Shown: positions 34,551 through 46,110, counted from the stretch's first letter. The stretch is 64,000 nucleotides of DNA from Thelonectria olida (GCA_020736575.1 JAGPYM010000028.1:62001-126000), one strand, 5' to 3'. Notes: generated from the sequence alone by a model not told the origin. Program-made: numbers and translations.

Positions 34551-35159
34551 CTATATGTGGCCATAAAGGTGCCGATGAGAGGAGCAAATATGATTGGTGA
34601 CAGTATCTTCCTTACCAAACAACTTTCTGTTCTCTGGCAAGCGAGCACCATTAAAGATATTTTTTTTGCATGCACGCCAAAAATTGAGCAACTCAGCCGG
34701 TGAACACCCATCCCAGGGCTCCACTGCTATCGACAAGCCAGGGTCGCCCTCCGATGCCAAGGGTAACGGGAGAGCCAGTTTGCGATGCATCCACGCTTTC
34801 TCTGGAAGATGCGTCCACTGCACAGGACCAGGAAGTGCAACAAATAAGCGATAGACGTAGGTTTCGCCTTCGGATGCGTCGGAAATTGATTCTTCACTGC
34901 CGAAAACAGCAGCACGAGATGCCCCAGATACCCAAGGTGCCCGAAGTGCCCACACTGCGCGTGAAAGGCTTGGAAGCCAGCTGGTGAGACACTGAGAAAT
35001 ATCCGGACTATCCTCCGGACTATCCTCCGGATCTTTCAGCTTTTTAGAAGTCCGGATGGTATAGAAAAGGAACTGAACCCGGAGTTCCCGCACACACAGC
35101 GAGCAATTGCAGCCCTCCGTGTGAAGGGTATAAATGTGCCCTTCCTTGGGAGGAGCCAT
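34551..35159 (-). CDS. Unknown protein, open copy of a duplicated family
   Basis: Open frame of 202 residues from ATG 35159; the upstream extension starts only at GTG. The N-terminus has a CNCSLCVRELRVQF segment with three closely spaced cysteines (near residues 17-22). The middle has a short acidic duplication (PEDSPEDSP) caused by a 12-bp tandem repeat. The C-terminal half (TYVYRLFVALPGPVQWTHLP, KAWMHRKLALPLPL) is conserved in the broken copy at 24150-24546. There is no signal peptide or known domain. Conservation of the C-terminal half between two diverged copies argues that it was once a selected protein. Confidence 0.5.
   Translation of the reverse strand: MAPPKEGHIYTLHTEGCNCSLCVRELRVQFLFYTIRTSKKLKDPEDSPEDSPDISQCLTSWLPSLSRAVWALRAPWVSGASRAAVFGSEESISDASEGETYVYRLFVALPGPVQWTHLPEKAWMHRKLALPLPLASEGDPGLSIAVEPWDGCSPAELLNFWRACKKNIFNGARLPENRKLFGKEDTVTNHICSSHRHLYGHI
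35002..35031. repeat. 12-bp tandem repeat inside the 34551-35159 frame
   Basis: The unit TCCGGACTATCC occurs twice and then starts a third time. It encodes the EDSP duplication on the minus strand without breaking the frame. Confidence 0.8.
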
Positions 35160-35873
35160 GACAACAAAGACGGTGTTGTCGAGTGACACACACAGTGGTC
35201 GATGGTATTAGTATGGTGGTGGAGTGAACTCTGTTTATGATTAGCCTCTGCCAGGTTCAACAAAAGAAAGAGGAAGAACACTTCGATGACACGTACCCTA
35301 AGCACAACCGAGCCCAGGCCAGTATACGAAACAAGCAACGGACGAAGCAGCGTGAAAGCATAAAAATTCACTGAAGCTCCATAACGGCACACTCATCTTT
35401 TATATCATCCAGAGCAAAATCGGCTTCCTCTATTGAACATTTACAAGGCTTTTCAAGCACAGACCATGATACAAGACTCTACCTCAAAATACATTTTGTC
35501 GTCCAGAATTGGCTGTTTTTTTTATATGAGACAGTCCATTTTTGTCATTAGCAACAGGTACCTTGAGGTAGATGTAAGTAGGTAGGGATGCTGGGATTCA
35601 CGTAATTGAAGGATCAATTTTAACCAGTGCGAGATTCACGTAATACAAAATCTGCCCACCCTCACTAGACTACCTGCCCTATTGCCGACCATCATCGTGC
35701 CTTCCTCATCACTACTATTACTGCCGGCAAGGTGCTGATTACCTACGCCTATTTTCATCTTCAGCGATATTAAGCCACGAAGGCGGTAGTTAACACCGTC
35801 TTGTCGCGCGCACATACACCATAAGCTCTGCGAGCGCAGGTTCACCACTTCGCTACCTATCTAGCGAGTTATC
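35160..35873. other. Divergent intergenic region
   Basis: This lies between the minus-strand gene ending its 5' side at 35159 and the plus-strand ORF at 35874, and should hold both promoters. No further gene is visible. Confidence 0.4.
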
Positions 35874-36866
35874 ATGGACTTGGCTCTTACATGGGAGCTG
35901 ATTGAAGATGAGACGCATGCAGATGTTCATGCGGATGTTGCGAACAAAAGAACCGAGAAGCAGTGGTGTCATGTGATAAGTCACGTTATAAACATGGAGG
36001 AAGAGGACACGGTGTCCTTTCTAGCTCACACTTCCAGCAAGAGAGTCGCCACTCTGGTGAGAGTGCAGCTTGCCACCTACAGCAACTGGACCATGAACGC
36101 ATGCGACGCCGTGAATGATTGGTCTAGTGACGGTGAAAATGGCCTAACTTCGATCATGACTCAAATCCTGAAACCCAACCCGCTCGACACGCAACAGCCC
36201 ATCGACGCAGCCAGTTGCGACCCGCCCGCAAGGAACTACCGTTCGTGTGTGCCGTATGCTGATTGGATTCTGGGCGAGTCCTACATCGAACAGCCACCTA
36301 ACTGTATACACACTGCCTTGGAATGGAAATTCACGTTTAATAATCGAGGCTTCGCGAAGCAAACCGAGGAGGAGCTTGTAGTGGCTCTAAGCGATTTCTG
36401 GGATGAAGAGTTATCGTTAAAGATAGAGGAAATTGCGAAGACGCTGAGTAAGCCTTGTAAGGCTGATTCCACGACGGTTGTTATGTCCGGGAACGGTCGA
36501 TCCGAAACAGATATAACCAAGACTTTCAAAGAGCTGCAGATCAATTGGCCAATCGCAGAAAAACAACTGCATGCATGGAGCCATCTTCTCCACATCGGGA
36601 AGTGGCTGAAGATCAATGTTTCATTTAAATATGTGGAGAGTGGCAAGACTGGCCGAAGCGCTGGTCGGGCCACAGGTGCTCAGCTTGCAGATCGGGAGGT
36701 CCGGCTCAATGCAGAGCTGGCTACCCTGGATGGACCTGTGTACCAGGTTATGAAATGCCCTGGGCCTCCGTGCGATCGTGGGCCATATTGTTGGCAAGAT
36801 TCTGTGAGCAAGAAGCATTATAAACTATTAGGCCATCACTTGAGGAGCCTCGTTAGGTTCGTATAG
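35874..36866 (+). CDS. Fungal repeat-family hypothetical protein, C-terminally truncated
   Basis: Single ATG-started frame of 330 residues. The C-terminal motif CPGPPCDRGPYCWQDSVSKK followed by HYKLLGHHLRSLVRFV matches a recurrent pattern in multicopy ascomycete hypothetical proteins (CxxxxCxxGPxCWxDPxxKKHYKLxxHHLKSLI). In those, the sequence goes on with a Gly-Lys-rich segment. Here a TAG follows RFV, and the same frame then reads GGGKLETH, as if the stop had cut a conserved continuation. Upstream the protein has an acidic start (LIEDETHADVHADV) and a basic linker. It may be a truncated derepressed copy of a dispersed gene family of unknown role. Full-length coding capacity before the TAG is intact. 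Confidence 0.6.
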   Translation: MDLALTWELIEDETHADVHADVANKRTEKQWCHVISHVINMEEEDTVSFLAHTSSKRVATLVRVQLATYSNWTMNACDAVNDWSSDGENGLTSIMTQILKPNPLDTQQPIDAASCDPPARNYRSCVPYADWILGESYIEQPPNCIHTALEWKFTFNNRGFAKQTEEELVVALSDFWDEELSLKIEEIAKTLSKPCKADSTTVVMSGNGRSETDITKTFKELQINWPIAEKQLHAWSHLLHIGKWLKINVSFKYVESGKTGRSAGRATGAQLADREVRLNAELATLDGPVYQVMKCPGPPCDRGPYCWQDSVSKKHYKLLGHHLRSLVRFV

Positions 36867-37046
36867 GGAGGCGGCAAGCTAGAAACACATAAAGCATGCT
36901 ATTTATACCTTCCAAGGCTATGTTGAATAGGTCTAGGAAACCGGTTTCAAGGAAGATGAATTTGCCAGCTTGCTGTAAAGCTTCGCCATTGAATTTGTCA
37001 TCGATTTCTAAGCTTCCTTGAATTTCTTGGAATATCCTAATTTAGT

Positions 37047-37082
37047 GTTGATTAGGTTGATCAAGTTGATCAGGTTAATCAG
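37047..37082. repeat. 9-bp tandem repeat, four copies
   Basis: Four imperfect copies of GTTGATCAG (GTTGATTAG, GTTGATCAA, GTTGATCAG, GTTAATCAG) in the non-coding spacer downstream of the 35874-36866 ORF. Confidence 0.8.
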
Positions 37083-37393
37083 GTCGGCTACGCGCGGTCC
37101 CGGTGGATAACCCGTGTGACAAAAGACATGCAAGGAAGTTGTATATGATAGTTACGTCATGGAGACACGGCGGGCAATATATATATCGTACAGCCCGCGC
37201 ATAAATGCCCATCCGCCTTATGCAGGCTCTGCACCGCCTCTCGCCTTTGCATTGGGTGCAAGGTCATCAGGCAGGCCGGTCCTGCACGTCAGGATGCAAC
37301 GAAAAAACAACGTTTGCGTGAGCAATTTCCCGTGTACCTTTCAAATGGAATTCCAATAAACGTATAATGTCTCTGACGGAGCCGCCTCGCGCC

Positions 37394-38583
37394 TTACTTT
37401 TCGCCAAGTTGTGGCTTCCGCCCCCATACAATGAAGGCAGGCATGTAGGCATGTATACGATGGTTGGTGAGATCCCGTCGAACATCGATGAGAGATACCT
37501 ATAAATAAGCTTGTCAGTAGCCTAGTACAGTCGTGCCGCATGTCATTCTTACCTCGATCTGAGCGCTCGTTCGCTCAAAAGCCTTGCTGAACAGCTGTAA
37601 GGAGAAACCAGTCACTCCATCCAGGACGTTTATCCCCCACATATACCCTATTTCCTTGAGTCTTTGGTCCTTAGCCCATCCGCCAATGGGCATCTTGTAG
37701 ATGCGCTGCTGCACATCAACAAAGCCGACCCTCTCAAATATCTCCTTGAGGTTGATGCCGACGATGGCGGGACGACCAAGCTTCTCTGATGCGGTAATTA
37801 GGTCATTGGACCAGACAGCTAGGGGTCCGTCAGGGGCCAAGGTGTTGTCATCACAACAAATGTTACCGTCAATTTCTTGCGATTCGAACCATCCGCCAGG
37901 TTCGAGAGCGGCAAACGCTTGCTCGGCAATTTGGGTCTCGAAGGAGCTCCAGCAGCCACAGGTAAACCTCGTATGGATATAGTCAAATTTCTGGTTGAAG
38001 TCCCATGGGTCGGTACTAGAAGTGATAGGCGAGAAAGTCAGATCAGCTAGCTCGGAAGCCGACTTACATCAAACAGGTCAGTCAGCACACGCAAGGATAA
38101 GACACTTACGAATCCTCGACGTAAAAGTGAACGTTGGGAGGCACTTCGGCTGGTTGGATGGGCGATAGGTCAGTGCCGATGATCAACGAGTCGGGGAATT
38201 GGTCTCCCATCTGGATGGCCCAATCGCCGACGCCCGTTGCTAGGTCGAGGATGGTACGAGGAGGATTTGAGTGCGAGAGTGGAGCAAAGAAGAGCTTGTT
38301 GCCCAAGAGCATCTTTATGGCCTCGCCTTGAAGCTCGAGGCGCTCTTGCTCCGGGGCGTCGTTGGGAAATGCGTATGCTACAGAGAGTCAGCTGGAATTC
38401 ACCGCAGAGAGGCAGAAACGAGGAGTTCTTACAGCCGGCACGATAGGCATGATAGGTGCGGCCAAATTCCTCGGGAAATGCTTGCACGCTGTCTGATAGG
38501 GAGGCCGAATCGTCGTTCCCGAGACTCCAGTTAATATCCGATGATGTCGATGTTGCCTCGCCAATGGAAGACGACGCTGCCAT
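37394..38583 (-). CDS. LaeA/UMTA-type SAM-dependent methyltransferase
   Basis: Four exons (38433-38583, 38110-38377, 37553-38015, 37394-37498) join in phase to 328 residues. Introns are 55, 94 and 54 nt with GTAAGA/GTAAGT donors. The start has a Ser-rich leader, then EFGRTYHAYRAG. SAM motif I is ILDLATGVGDWAIQMG (about residues 93-108), followed by the acidic loop IIGTDLSPIQP. Next come FDYIHTRFTCGCW and the product-side block ALEPGGWFESQEID. The C-terminus matches the family closely (LIDVRRDLTNHRIHAYMP, VWGRKP). This fungal family transfers methyl groups from S-adenosylmethionine. It includes the nuclear regulator LaeA and many secondary-metabolite enzymes, and the substrate of this member cannot be read from sequence. 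No biosynthetic cluster surrounds it. All motifs are intact, so it is probably functional. Confidence 0.9.
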
Positions 38584-41500
38584 GGTCGAAGGGATAGACT
38601 GTCTGGTCAGCTCACAATCTGCACGAGTTTTCAAACTTGTGGCCTACATCTGACTCAATTATGCTGCCATTTTCGCCCCTTCCGGCGCCGACCCTCGCCA
38701 TGGAGCAGTCGAAGGTGAACTCGAATCCCCGGTCCTGGTCCACCTCATCGTTTCCATCACCACCGCCGTGCCAGTTGCCGTGCTGTTGTTGGCTCTCCCT
38801 ATGCGTAACTGGGCCGCAAACGATCACAACCTTATTGTAGGTCATGTCTAGAATTGTTCGGATATGTCGTGAAGCTGGTAGCAATTAGTCTTGGGCCGGA
38901 TTCTTGTGATGCTGCATTAACAGAATGGAGATTTTCGGTGTTGCAATATACTTCTCGTTCTCATCTTGGCGCTGAGGGAAATCCAGTTAGTCGGCGTGAG
39001 TATCCACTGTCCAAAAAGTACGAATAGTAAGTTAAACAAATCATATTCTTGAAAAGAGTAAAGAAACACTCGCTACCAAGTGCCACGTTCCGATTCCACC
39101 CTTTTAGCTCGTCCCGGAGGAAAAGTCTGTCATGATTTTCACAACGAAGAAAACAGCGGTCCGAAATTAATGCGCTCTCTTTTCTTTCTTTCAATTTTTT
39201 TTGTTTTAGTTTTTTCTCAATTCTTTTCATTTCTCTATGCGATCCGTAGGCGCTTCAAAAGCTACTCAGCACAGATGCAATACCCGTTTCCCGAGTTATG
39301 ATTGAACGATCAAGGAGGTTTCTTTCCGGGTGCCATATGACAATTTTGACCCCCAGTGAGTGTTGAAGGCATGGTGGGGTACGGCAAGCGATCAACAGGC
39401 AGGGTTGTCCAGCAGGGTTGTGGCACGTTCATGCAAATCTAAATTGTGGAGTCATGCAACGGTTGCCTCCTTAATCCATACACAGACGCTAGGGTCTGAG
39501 AAAGATGTCAAGTGGGTTGCACAATAAGTTACTCCGCACACTTCCACACTTCTCATCATTTTGTCAGCAAAATGCGTCGTGGATTTGAAACCCACTTGGG
39601 TGTGTATGTTGGTCTTCAAGAGATCAAATTACTATTGTGTTTCAACCTTGGAAAGTTGGGGTATGTACAGATGTTCGCCCCATATGATAGTGGCTGCAAA
39701 TTTTTCCGCCGACATCGCGTTTTGATGCCATTGACGTCCCAGTGGCTCTTGTGCGCCATTTGCTACTCTGGATTTGTCATATCAAAGAAGCTTACCTATT
39801 CATCCATCTCGGACAGAATCTGACTACTCATCACCTGAGCAGGAAAAAAGTAGACGTCGGTGGTTGCTCATGCGATGCGAGCGAATGTTCGTCTGTTACT
39901 TCCCCGCTCCCGTTTACATGGCCTCCGTCACGTGGGACGCGGTTGTTGTGGTGCATACTAATGCGTTTGCTCAATCTTGGAAGGTTCAAATCTGATTCAT
40001 CTCAAGGTAGACTTGCTATTCGGACTTTTGGTGAGGGCTTTCGACAGAGATCTTGGGACAGGAATGATCGGCATGTGGGATCTCTAGGTGGCCCCACGCC
40101 CACTATCATCGAAGTTTGCATACTTTGCGTGCACGGTGATCCCTCCTCCTCTGGGGTATGGATGGTCCAATCTGGTGAGGTTCAATCATCATTCGAATTA
40201 CGCAATCGCCGGGTAAATTGCCGTGTGGCCCGTGCTGTCTCGGCTCTCGTAACGATAACTACCGCAGCCGAGAACCACCGGCGGGTTATTTGTTTACTCC
40301 ACCTGGTGTGTGTTTAGGTGAAATGCACAATGAACTGCCGAAACTTCTGGGCTCGCTTGACAGACGTCCAGCTTTCATGTCGATTGATTGTTTGGTGAGA
40401 CCATGTTGAGCACAGATACTAAAAAAAAGAAAAAAAAAAAGAAAAGGAAGCTTGCCGATTATATTTATGATATCGTGCGCACAAGGAATTATAGATGGCG
40501 GCCCAGAAATCCCCGCCTGAAAAGGCTACCTCATCAAGGCTAACTCATCTGTGAATTCGATCCATGACGGTGGGACTGCATTCCGTCGACTCCGCGCTGC
40601 CATGGAAATTTTTGCGTTACTTGCAATGGGAGTTCGGTGGGCTGGTTTTACGTGGCTGATGGGGCTGACAGAATTGACCGCGGCCATTCCTTAAAAGTAA
40701 GTTTACTATTATGTACACGATACGGAGTACTCTCTCCGCCTACAACGCTATTTCTAGGTAACGTCAGGTCAAAGTGGCAAATTCCTTGTTATCCACCTGT
40801 CGCGCCTAGTTGCCTCTATTGGGAAGGGCTGCTGGTGGAATTCGAAGATGTTTCGTCGTCTTGACCAATTGACTTAGTTTTGATGAATATGGGGGAAAGT
40901 ATCGATTGGCGCTGAGAAGGCGACGTGCGACCTCTAAAGAGGGAACACCAGCCTCGCAGGATTGTGTTGACCCACCCAGGCGTCCCTTTTGTATGAGTCA
41001 TCCCTAGTAAAGTTAGTACTCAAAATGCCTTTTGTCCCACACAATCAGGCTCTCACAATGGTGAATCGACGTCCGGATACCGTTTTCATCTGGATTGTTT
41101 TTTGTGCCAACGAGCCCTGAGATGGTTCGTGCGCTTTGTCCCCTCACTAACTGGCTCCACAACTAGTTTGACGCACTCATGGAGTGGACAAACGCGAGGG
41201 GAAAGAGAAAAAAAAATAGTCAATTAAAGGTGGGACCTTGGCTGCAAATCACTTCCTATGTATCCGTAGGTAGGCCTGTGTCAAGTGGGGCAGAGAAAAG
41301 CCGGAACAGAAAAAGAAACCGAGTACGTATCCACGGCGGATATTTGTACTGACTACCACCTGTCTGCCACTTGGCCTGTCAAAGATTCTGCTTCGAGTTC
41401 CATTGTGTCGGCCCACCGACTTCGCTCAGGTCCCATAGTTGCTTCGACTTCGTGGCCGGGAAATGGAGCCGTGGTCAACGAAATCTTCCAAGCTTGGCTC

Positions 41501-43987
41501 GACACCGTAGCGTCTTCTATCGAGTCGTGAGCCTAGGCACAGACATCGTCGCCGTCGTCGACACCGACATTTCCGTCCGTCCTTCCGCAGCGACTGGAGG
41601 CGATGGGTCGAGTGGAGTTCATCGAACTAGGATGACATTCACCTAGTCCTCCTGTTTTGAGGTCACTTGGCCAACAGCTAGGTTTCCTTGTCAAGCTCGT
41701 TCTCGGCCACTTTGCCACGACGAGGCAAAGGGTTAGTTAGTTACGGACGTTCCTCCATCTGAACTTTCGGCCTGTCATGGCCTCTTTTCAACCAACGTTT
41801 ATGGGCCAAGTCGGGAATGATCATACAGCTGCTCAGTGGGAGACCCAACATGAGGCTCTATTAGGCATTCCAACCTCGACCCGCCCGGCCTCCAAAGCCA
41901 ATCGTCGCCCAGTCGGAAACAGAGGGCGAATAGGCGCGCTTAGATGTCACGACCCCGTGAGGCAGGGCCAGATGCTGATTAGCTGGAGGTATACAGTAAC
42001 AATGGTTTTAACAGATAGAAATTCCAATACAGCGGCAGAGGCGCGTACCTTCCTGGGCGTCTCAATCGCCACCGCTTATCGCCCCCATGATGGACCTGTT
42101 AATTTCCGCATGGTTAAGAGTGTACAGCTTAACAGCCGGGGTGACATGGACCAGGGCCAACGCTTCCCATAATGGCCAGAACAGCTTTGGCTTTACCGAA
42201 TCTATTGGGCAACCTCTCGAGCAAGCTGGCCGGGACGTTTTTGATGAGAGTCTATGCGCAGAGTAAGCATCTTCCCAATATTCGTCATCCAACTCACCAA
42301 TCTGTAGTTCACGGTGCGAGTGTGTGCCCTTAAAAGAGATTGCCCTTGCTTGGACAGCCGCTGACCCCCAGTTAGTCGCCAGATCCCCATTTCGAAAAAA
42401 GAGTGAGCATTTTCACCCAGCCTTAACGGTACCTTTTTCGCTAAGACCAACGCCACGCGGATGATTCGCATGGAAGTTTGTAATCTAGAGTTTCATGATA
42501 TCTCGCAAGAATTAATGATATTAAACTGCAATTAGGTATAGACTCCTTTTGGATTCGTAAGTATACTTTGAACGAAATTTAGTGCCTTATTGGTATCGGA
42601 ATTTTCATACTCCATTGCGCATTTAGGATGACCAGGACGAGGGAGGCGAGAGTTCTTCCTTGACTTGATTAAAGATCGTGTCAGAAGCTAAAAAGCACTA
42701 TGGTAAAAGGGAATGCGCACTCCGCTAATGCGTAGTGTAATTATAGCTTATATCTCATTTGACAGATACGTGGCATTGAACTTACGGTCATTTCAGCCAA
42801 CAGCAGGTCTCAGAAGTCACGGGGGAAAAAGTGATCGCGGCACTAATAGAATCAATCGATTTTATGGTGAAGAACATTACTCAGCTGGTGCTAGAGGTGA
42901 GCGAAAAATAGTATTACTGACCCTCTGAACATGGCCGTACAAGGAGACAATGGGGTACTGAATTAAGGCATACTGAAGAAACCATTCGTTACGTTGCTGA
43001 TGCACTCCGATGCCTTTGCCATTACGCCTATATCTTTTGGAAATAATACATTTGCTTTAGAATGAAAGATGGGATATTTTTTGTTTAGACGATGTTTGGT
43101 CGCCATAAGAGCTTCCTATCATTTTTTGAATGATCTATCTACTCCATACATAGATAGCAATTTTATGAAAGCCACAAGAATGTTTTACGTAGCGCGTAAT
43201 TGCCATTAGTTTGTCTAGGATGACATAGACCGTCCGTTTTTAGTTTCGCTCATATGGGAGCTTAAGGTGCTGCTGCGTATATTTCCGTTCCTTTCCCTGC
43301 TAAGCAGCCGCACAATTCAAGGACAACAACCTGGCGTCACTTGATCAGATATTTGGCCTTGGGAAAATTTGGAAGTGATGCTGAAATCTGGCACTGAATT
43401 GGCACGCTCGTCATGTAAGTAGTTTGAAGGGTACGTGAAGGCTCTTTGATACTTGGTTAACTTTCTATTCTAAGTACATGCCTATATAGAACAATAATAG
43501 CGGCGTCGAATTTATTTATTAGATTAATGATTACAAAAATGTTACTTATAAGTTGATGACGGGCATTCTGGAGACTAATTGACTCTAACGTCACGACTCA
43601 TTCGCCGTACACCCGACTCAATATCACAAAGGGTTGAAGCAGTTTTCCTCTAAAGGGTCTTTGGTGCTTCAGTTACTCTAGACTCTTTTTTCGGTACACG
43701 TTCATTGCTGTCTTATTCTTACCGCCCGACTTGAAGAAAGGTTCGGCCAATAAAGAATGGTGGACAGTGCTTCAATCTGGGCTCTAGATTTTATGGTTTG
43801 GCCTAAATCCCGAGAGATTATCTCGGATTTAAAGGATAACGTGTCATGAGTTTTCTGTTTAATTAGCACCTTTCTAAGATTCAAGACGATTAGCGGAATG
43901 ATGACAGTGACGACTTTGAAGCCTTGATTTTGGAAGAATAATCAAATATACGTTTCCAACTCTATTTAACTCCTAGTCGTGCAGATA
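38584..43987. other. 5.4 kb without a supported gene
   Basis: 38.6-42.5 kb has average base composition and many open stretches of 60-190 codons on the plus strand (the longest at 39742-40317). None has an internal motif, consistent ATG context or linkable splice sites. A poly-purine tract lies at 40417-40448. 42.5-43.9 kb is AT-rich. Old transposon sequence is likely but not identifiable. Confidence 0.35.
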
Positions 43988-44464
43988 TCAATGAAGGGGG
44001 GACCACCATTCCCCGGAAGCTGTGCCCTGGGCCTGACGAGTCCTTGCGTCGTTTTCGTCCTGACCTTGGGCTAAACTTGTGCCGCTTGCCAATTGATTGG
44101 ACTCCGAAAGAGAATCCTCCGCCACAAACCAAGAAGAAGGGGTATATATCGATTGCCCACATGAAGGTGTTTGTTCTGACTCGATCAGTCTTGGGTCAAG
44201 GGGTTGATCTTGTAGTCTCGCGATGAAGTTCTCTAGTAGCCTGATGTGTACTTCGCCTAGCGCGGCCAAGCGTTGCTGCCATGACACAATGGTAGCTGTA
44301 TTTGTGACTTCATCTTTCAGATGTTGAAGCTCTCTCCTGAGTCGCTCATTTTCGATAGATTCTTCTCGTTTGCGTTCTTGTAGGCAGCCTTGAAAGAGCT
44401 CAGGAGGCGACAGAGTATGGCCATGGGAACCAGACGGTAATTCAGACAAAGCAGGGCCGTTCAT
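43988..44464 (-). CDS. Small coiled-coil protein, one-repeat form (copy 2)
   Basis: Single-exon ORF of 158 residues with a true ATG. It is the paralogue of 388-870, in the same orientation. It keeps the helical core (ENERLRRELQHLKDEV, WQQRLAALGEVHIRLLENFI) and the motif LIESEQTPSCGQSIYTPSS. Most core substitutions are conservative (Lys/Arg, Met/Ile). The tail is shorter and more diverged. No stop or frameshift has accumulated, although pseudogenes are common nearby, which suggests selection or recent copying. The 3' flank is also shared with the first copy. Confidence 0.7.
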   Translation of the reverse strand: MNGPALSELPSGSHGHTLSPPELFQGCLQERKREESIENERLRRELQHLKDEVTNTATIVSWQQRLAALGEVHIRLLENFIARLQDQPLDPRLIESEQTPSCGQSIYTPSSWFVAEDSLSESNQLASGTSLAQGQDENDARTRQAQGTASGEWWSPLH

Positions 44465-44779
44465 CGTGATTTAAGTACAAAGAGTAGAATGGCTTGAGTA
44501 GACCCAGAAATTAGAAGGCCGAGTGACAGAGATTGCATGGGCCATAGTCCAGTGCTTTTGTAGTAGGAGATTATTAAGCTAAGTGGTAAATAACAATTGA
44601 GGACACCCTTCCCCTACTCTCACTGCATACGGAAATGCCAATTGTTCAGTCCGGTAACAGGTCAGTTGGAAAGAGTGCTGTCGGATTTTGGATTCCGACA
44701 TTCGGAGCCGATTTGAGTCGCATCAAGTATTCTCTTTATTGAGTAGCGATTATCGTGTTCCACCGGTCACCTAGCTAAT
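44465..44779. other. Upstream region of the coiled-coil copy 2
   Basis: Only the first few tens of bases resemble the region upstream of copy 1 (gtgattyaa). No gene is visible. Confidence 0.4.
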
Positions 44780-46110
44780 TCATGCACACTTGACGGCTGA
44801 GGCCGTCAACTCCTCCGAAGCCAAGACCAAGTCGACTGTTGTTTCAAAGTCTCCGCCACTCCACGTCTTCGTTCCTCTGAGGAGCAAGCTGGTGAGGCCA
44901 AGCTCGTGCATAAGGTCAATGATCTGGCCCGCTTCACCCTGTCTCACCAGAGAAACATCGTCTCCTCTCCATAGCTGGTTGTGCCGATTAAAGTCTCCGA
45001 CAACCATCACAACGACAAGCCTACCAGCTTCTCCTCTTGGTTCTGAGATAGCCTAGCGTGAAGTGTTGCATGTGTCTTGTAGAGTCTGAGCATCTCCTCT
45101 TGATACGTAAGCTGATACTACCAGGATCAACCACTCAAAGAGATATGCCATAGCCGCCGTCATGTCCGGCGTCTCAATCGGTATCTACTTAGCCTCCACA
45201 TCCTTATTCACCCACAACATGCTCCGAATCGGCCATCTGCCATCCTTCCAAATTATAGCCACCATCTTAATCCATCTGGGGTGCTCCATACGGACTGTAA
45301 GTAGTTTGCCATCCCTTTTATGTCCTGTGGTTCTTGGATTGCTATAACTGCAAAAACTTAGAGTTGCTTATCGTTCATTAGGCTCTCGTGTACCATGTCC
45401 TGTTTTCTCACATTCAATCGAATTACCTGAAACATCTTACTCATGCCACCTAGGGTAGAGTTTCGGGCAGCTTCTACTAAGCGACTCATGCGGTCCGCCA
45501 CACGTCACACACTTAGGTACCTGCGTCTGGCACTCCCTATGATGAGGGCCGTCGGCGGCGCACCTTGCACATACCTGATTCTTGCTGCACGAACATGCCT
45601 TATGGCGGAGCTCCTGGTAATTACAGCATCGCACCGGTCTGCTCCCGCCCGAACGCGCTAGCATATGCCGATTCACCGGCTGCAAGGAAGTAGCGTTCCT
45701 GTAGGAGTCTCCTAGCATCGCTGTTGTCGGTGAGGTATGCACATCGACCCATATGCCTTTGCGCAGTCCTTTTGACTCAACCAAGCCATCTTGGCAATCT
45801 GGACTTCATTCTTTTGGCCAAGGCTTCCATTGCTCTAGCAAGGAGCTCGCCTTCCTGGTCGAGAATGGCAGCACGGTTGATGTTGTCAGCTCTGACTGGG
45901 TACAGTTGGTCCCGAAGGACTCTCACACCTGGAGCCTGTTAGTTAAGAATTGCATGCCTGGAACGGATCAATACAGTTAGTTAAGCATTGCGGAGCGGCT
46001 CAGTCGGCTGGAGGCATTGCGGGCGACTTCTGGCCTTGCTTGTACTTGTTTAGCGCCAATACTGGGGAGATCTAGCAGGGTAGACATGTTATAAACTATG
46101 CTCAACAGCG
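44780..46110 (-). mobile_element. Degenerate LINE fragment: ORF1 (gag-like) and endonuclease start
   Basis: The minus strand reads first ORF1-like sequence (about 46090-45780). It then reads a triple CCHC zinc-knuckle region at 45440-45600 (CCNYQELRHKACSC, CARCAADGPHHREC, CVTCGGPHESLSRSCPKLYP), as in Tad/I-type ORF1 proteins. At 45190-44780 follows the apurinic-like endonuclease domain of ORF2: ILVVSAYVSRGD, the catalytic VVGDFNRHNQLWRGDD and TKTWSGGDFETTVDLVLASE. Frameshifts separate the parts. Homology stops at 44780, so the RT and the 3' end are absent. LINEs normally keep their 3' ends, so a later deletion or rearrangement must have removed them. Confidence 0.8.

Noticed and set aside
35008..35038. 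Possible regulatory repeat.
   Set aside because: The 12-bp repeat lies inside the coding frame at 34551-35159 and keeps the frame, so it is a coding tandem duplication.
36281..36673. 130-codon minus-strand ORF.
   Set aside because: It is antisense to the 35874-36866 protein, which carries the conserved Cys/His motif.
37501..38110. Separate short ORFs in the methyltransferase region as independent genes.
   Set aside because: Canonical introns join them in phase into one protein with all family motifs in order.
39742..40317. 191-codon plus-strand ORF.
   Set aside because: It starts without a supported ATG and has no domain, signal or splice context. It overlaps other equally long frames, so it looks like chance openness.
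41777..42172. 131-codon ATG ORF on the plus strand.
   Set aside because: Composition and motifs give no support, the opposite strand is open too, and there are no linkable exons.
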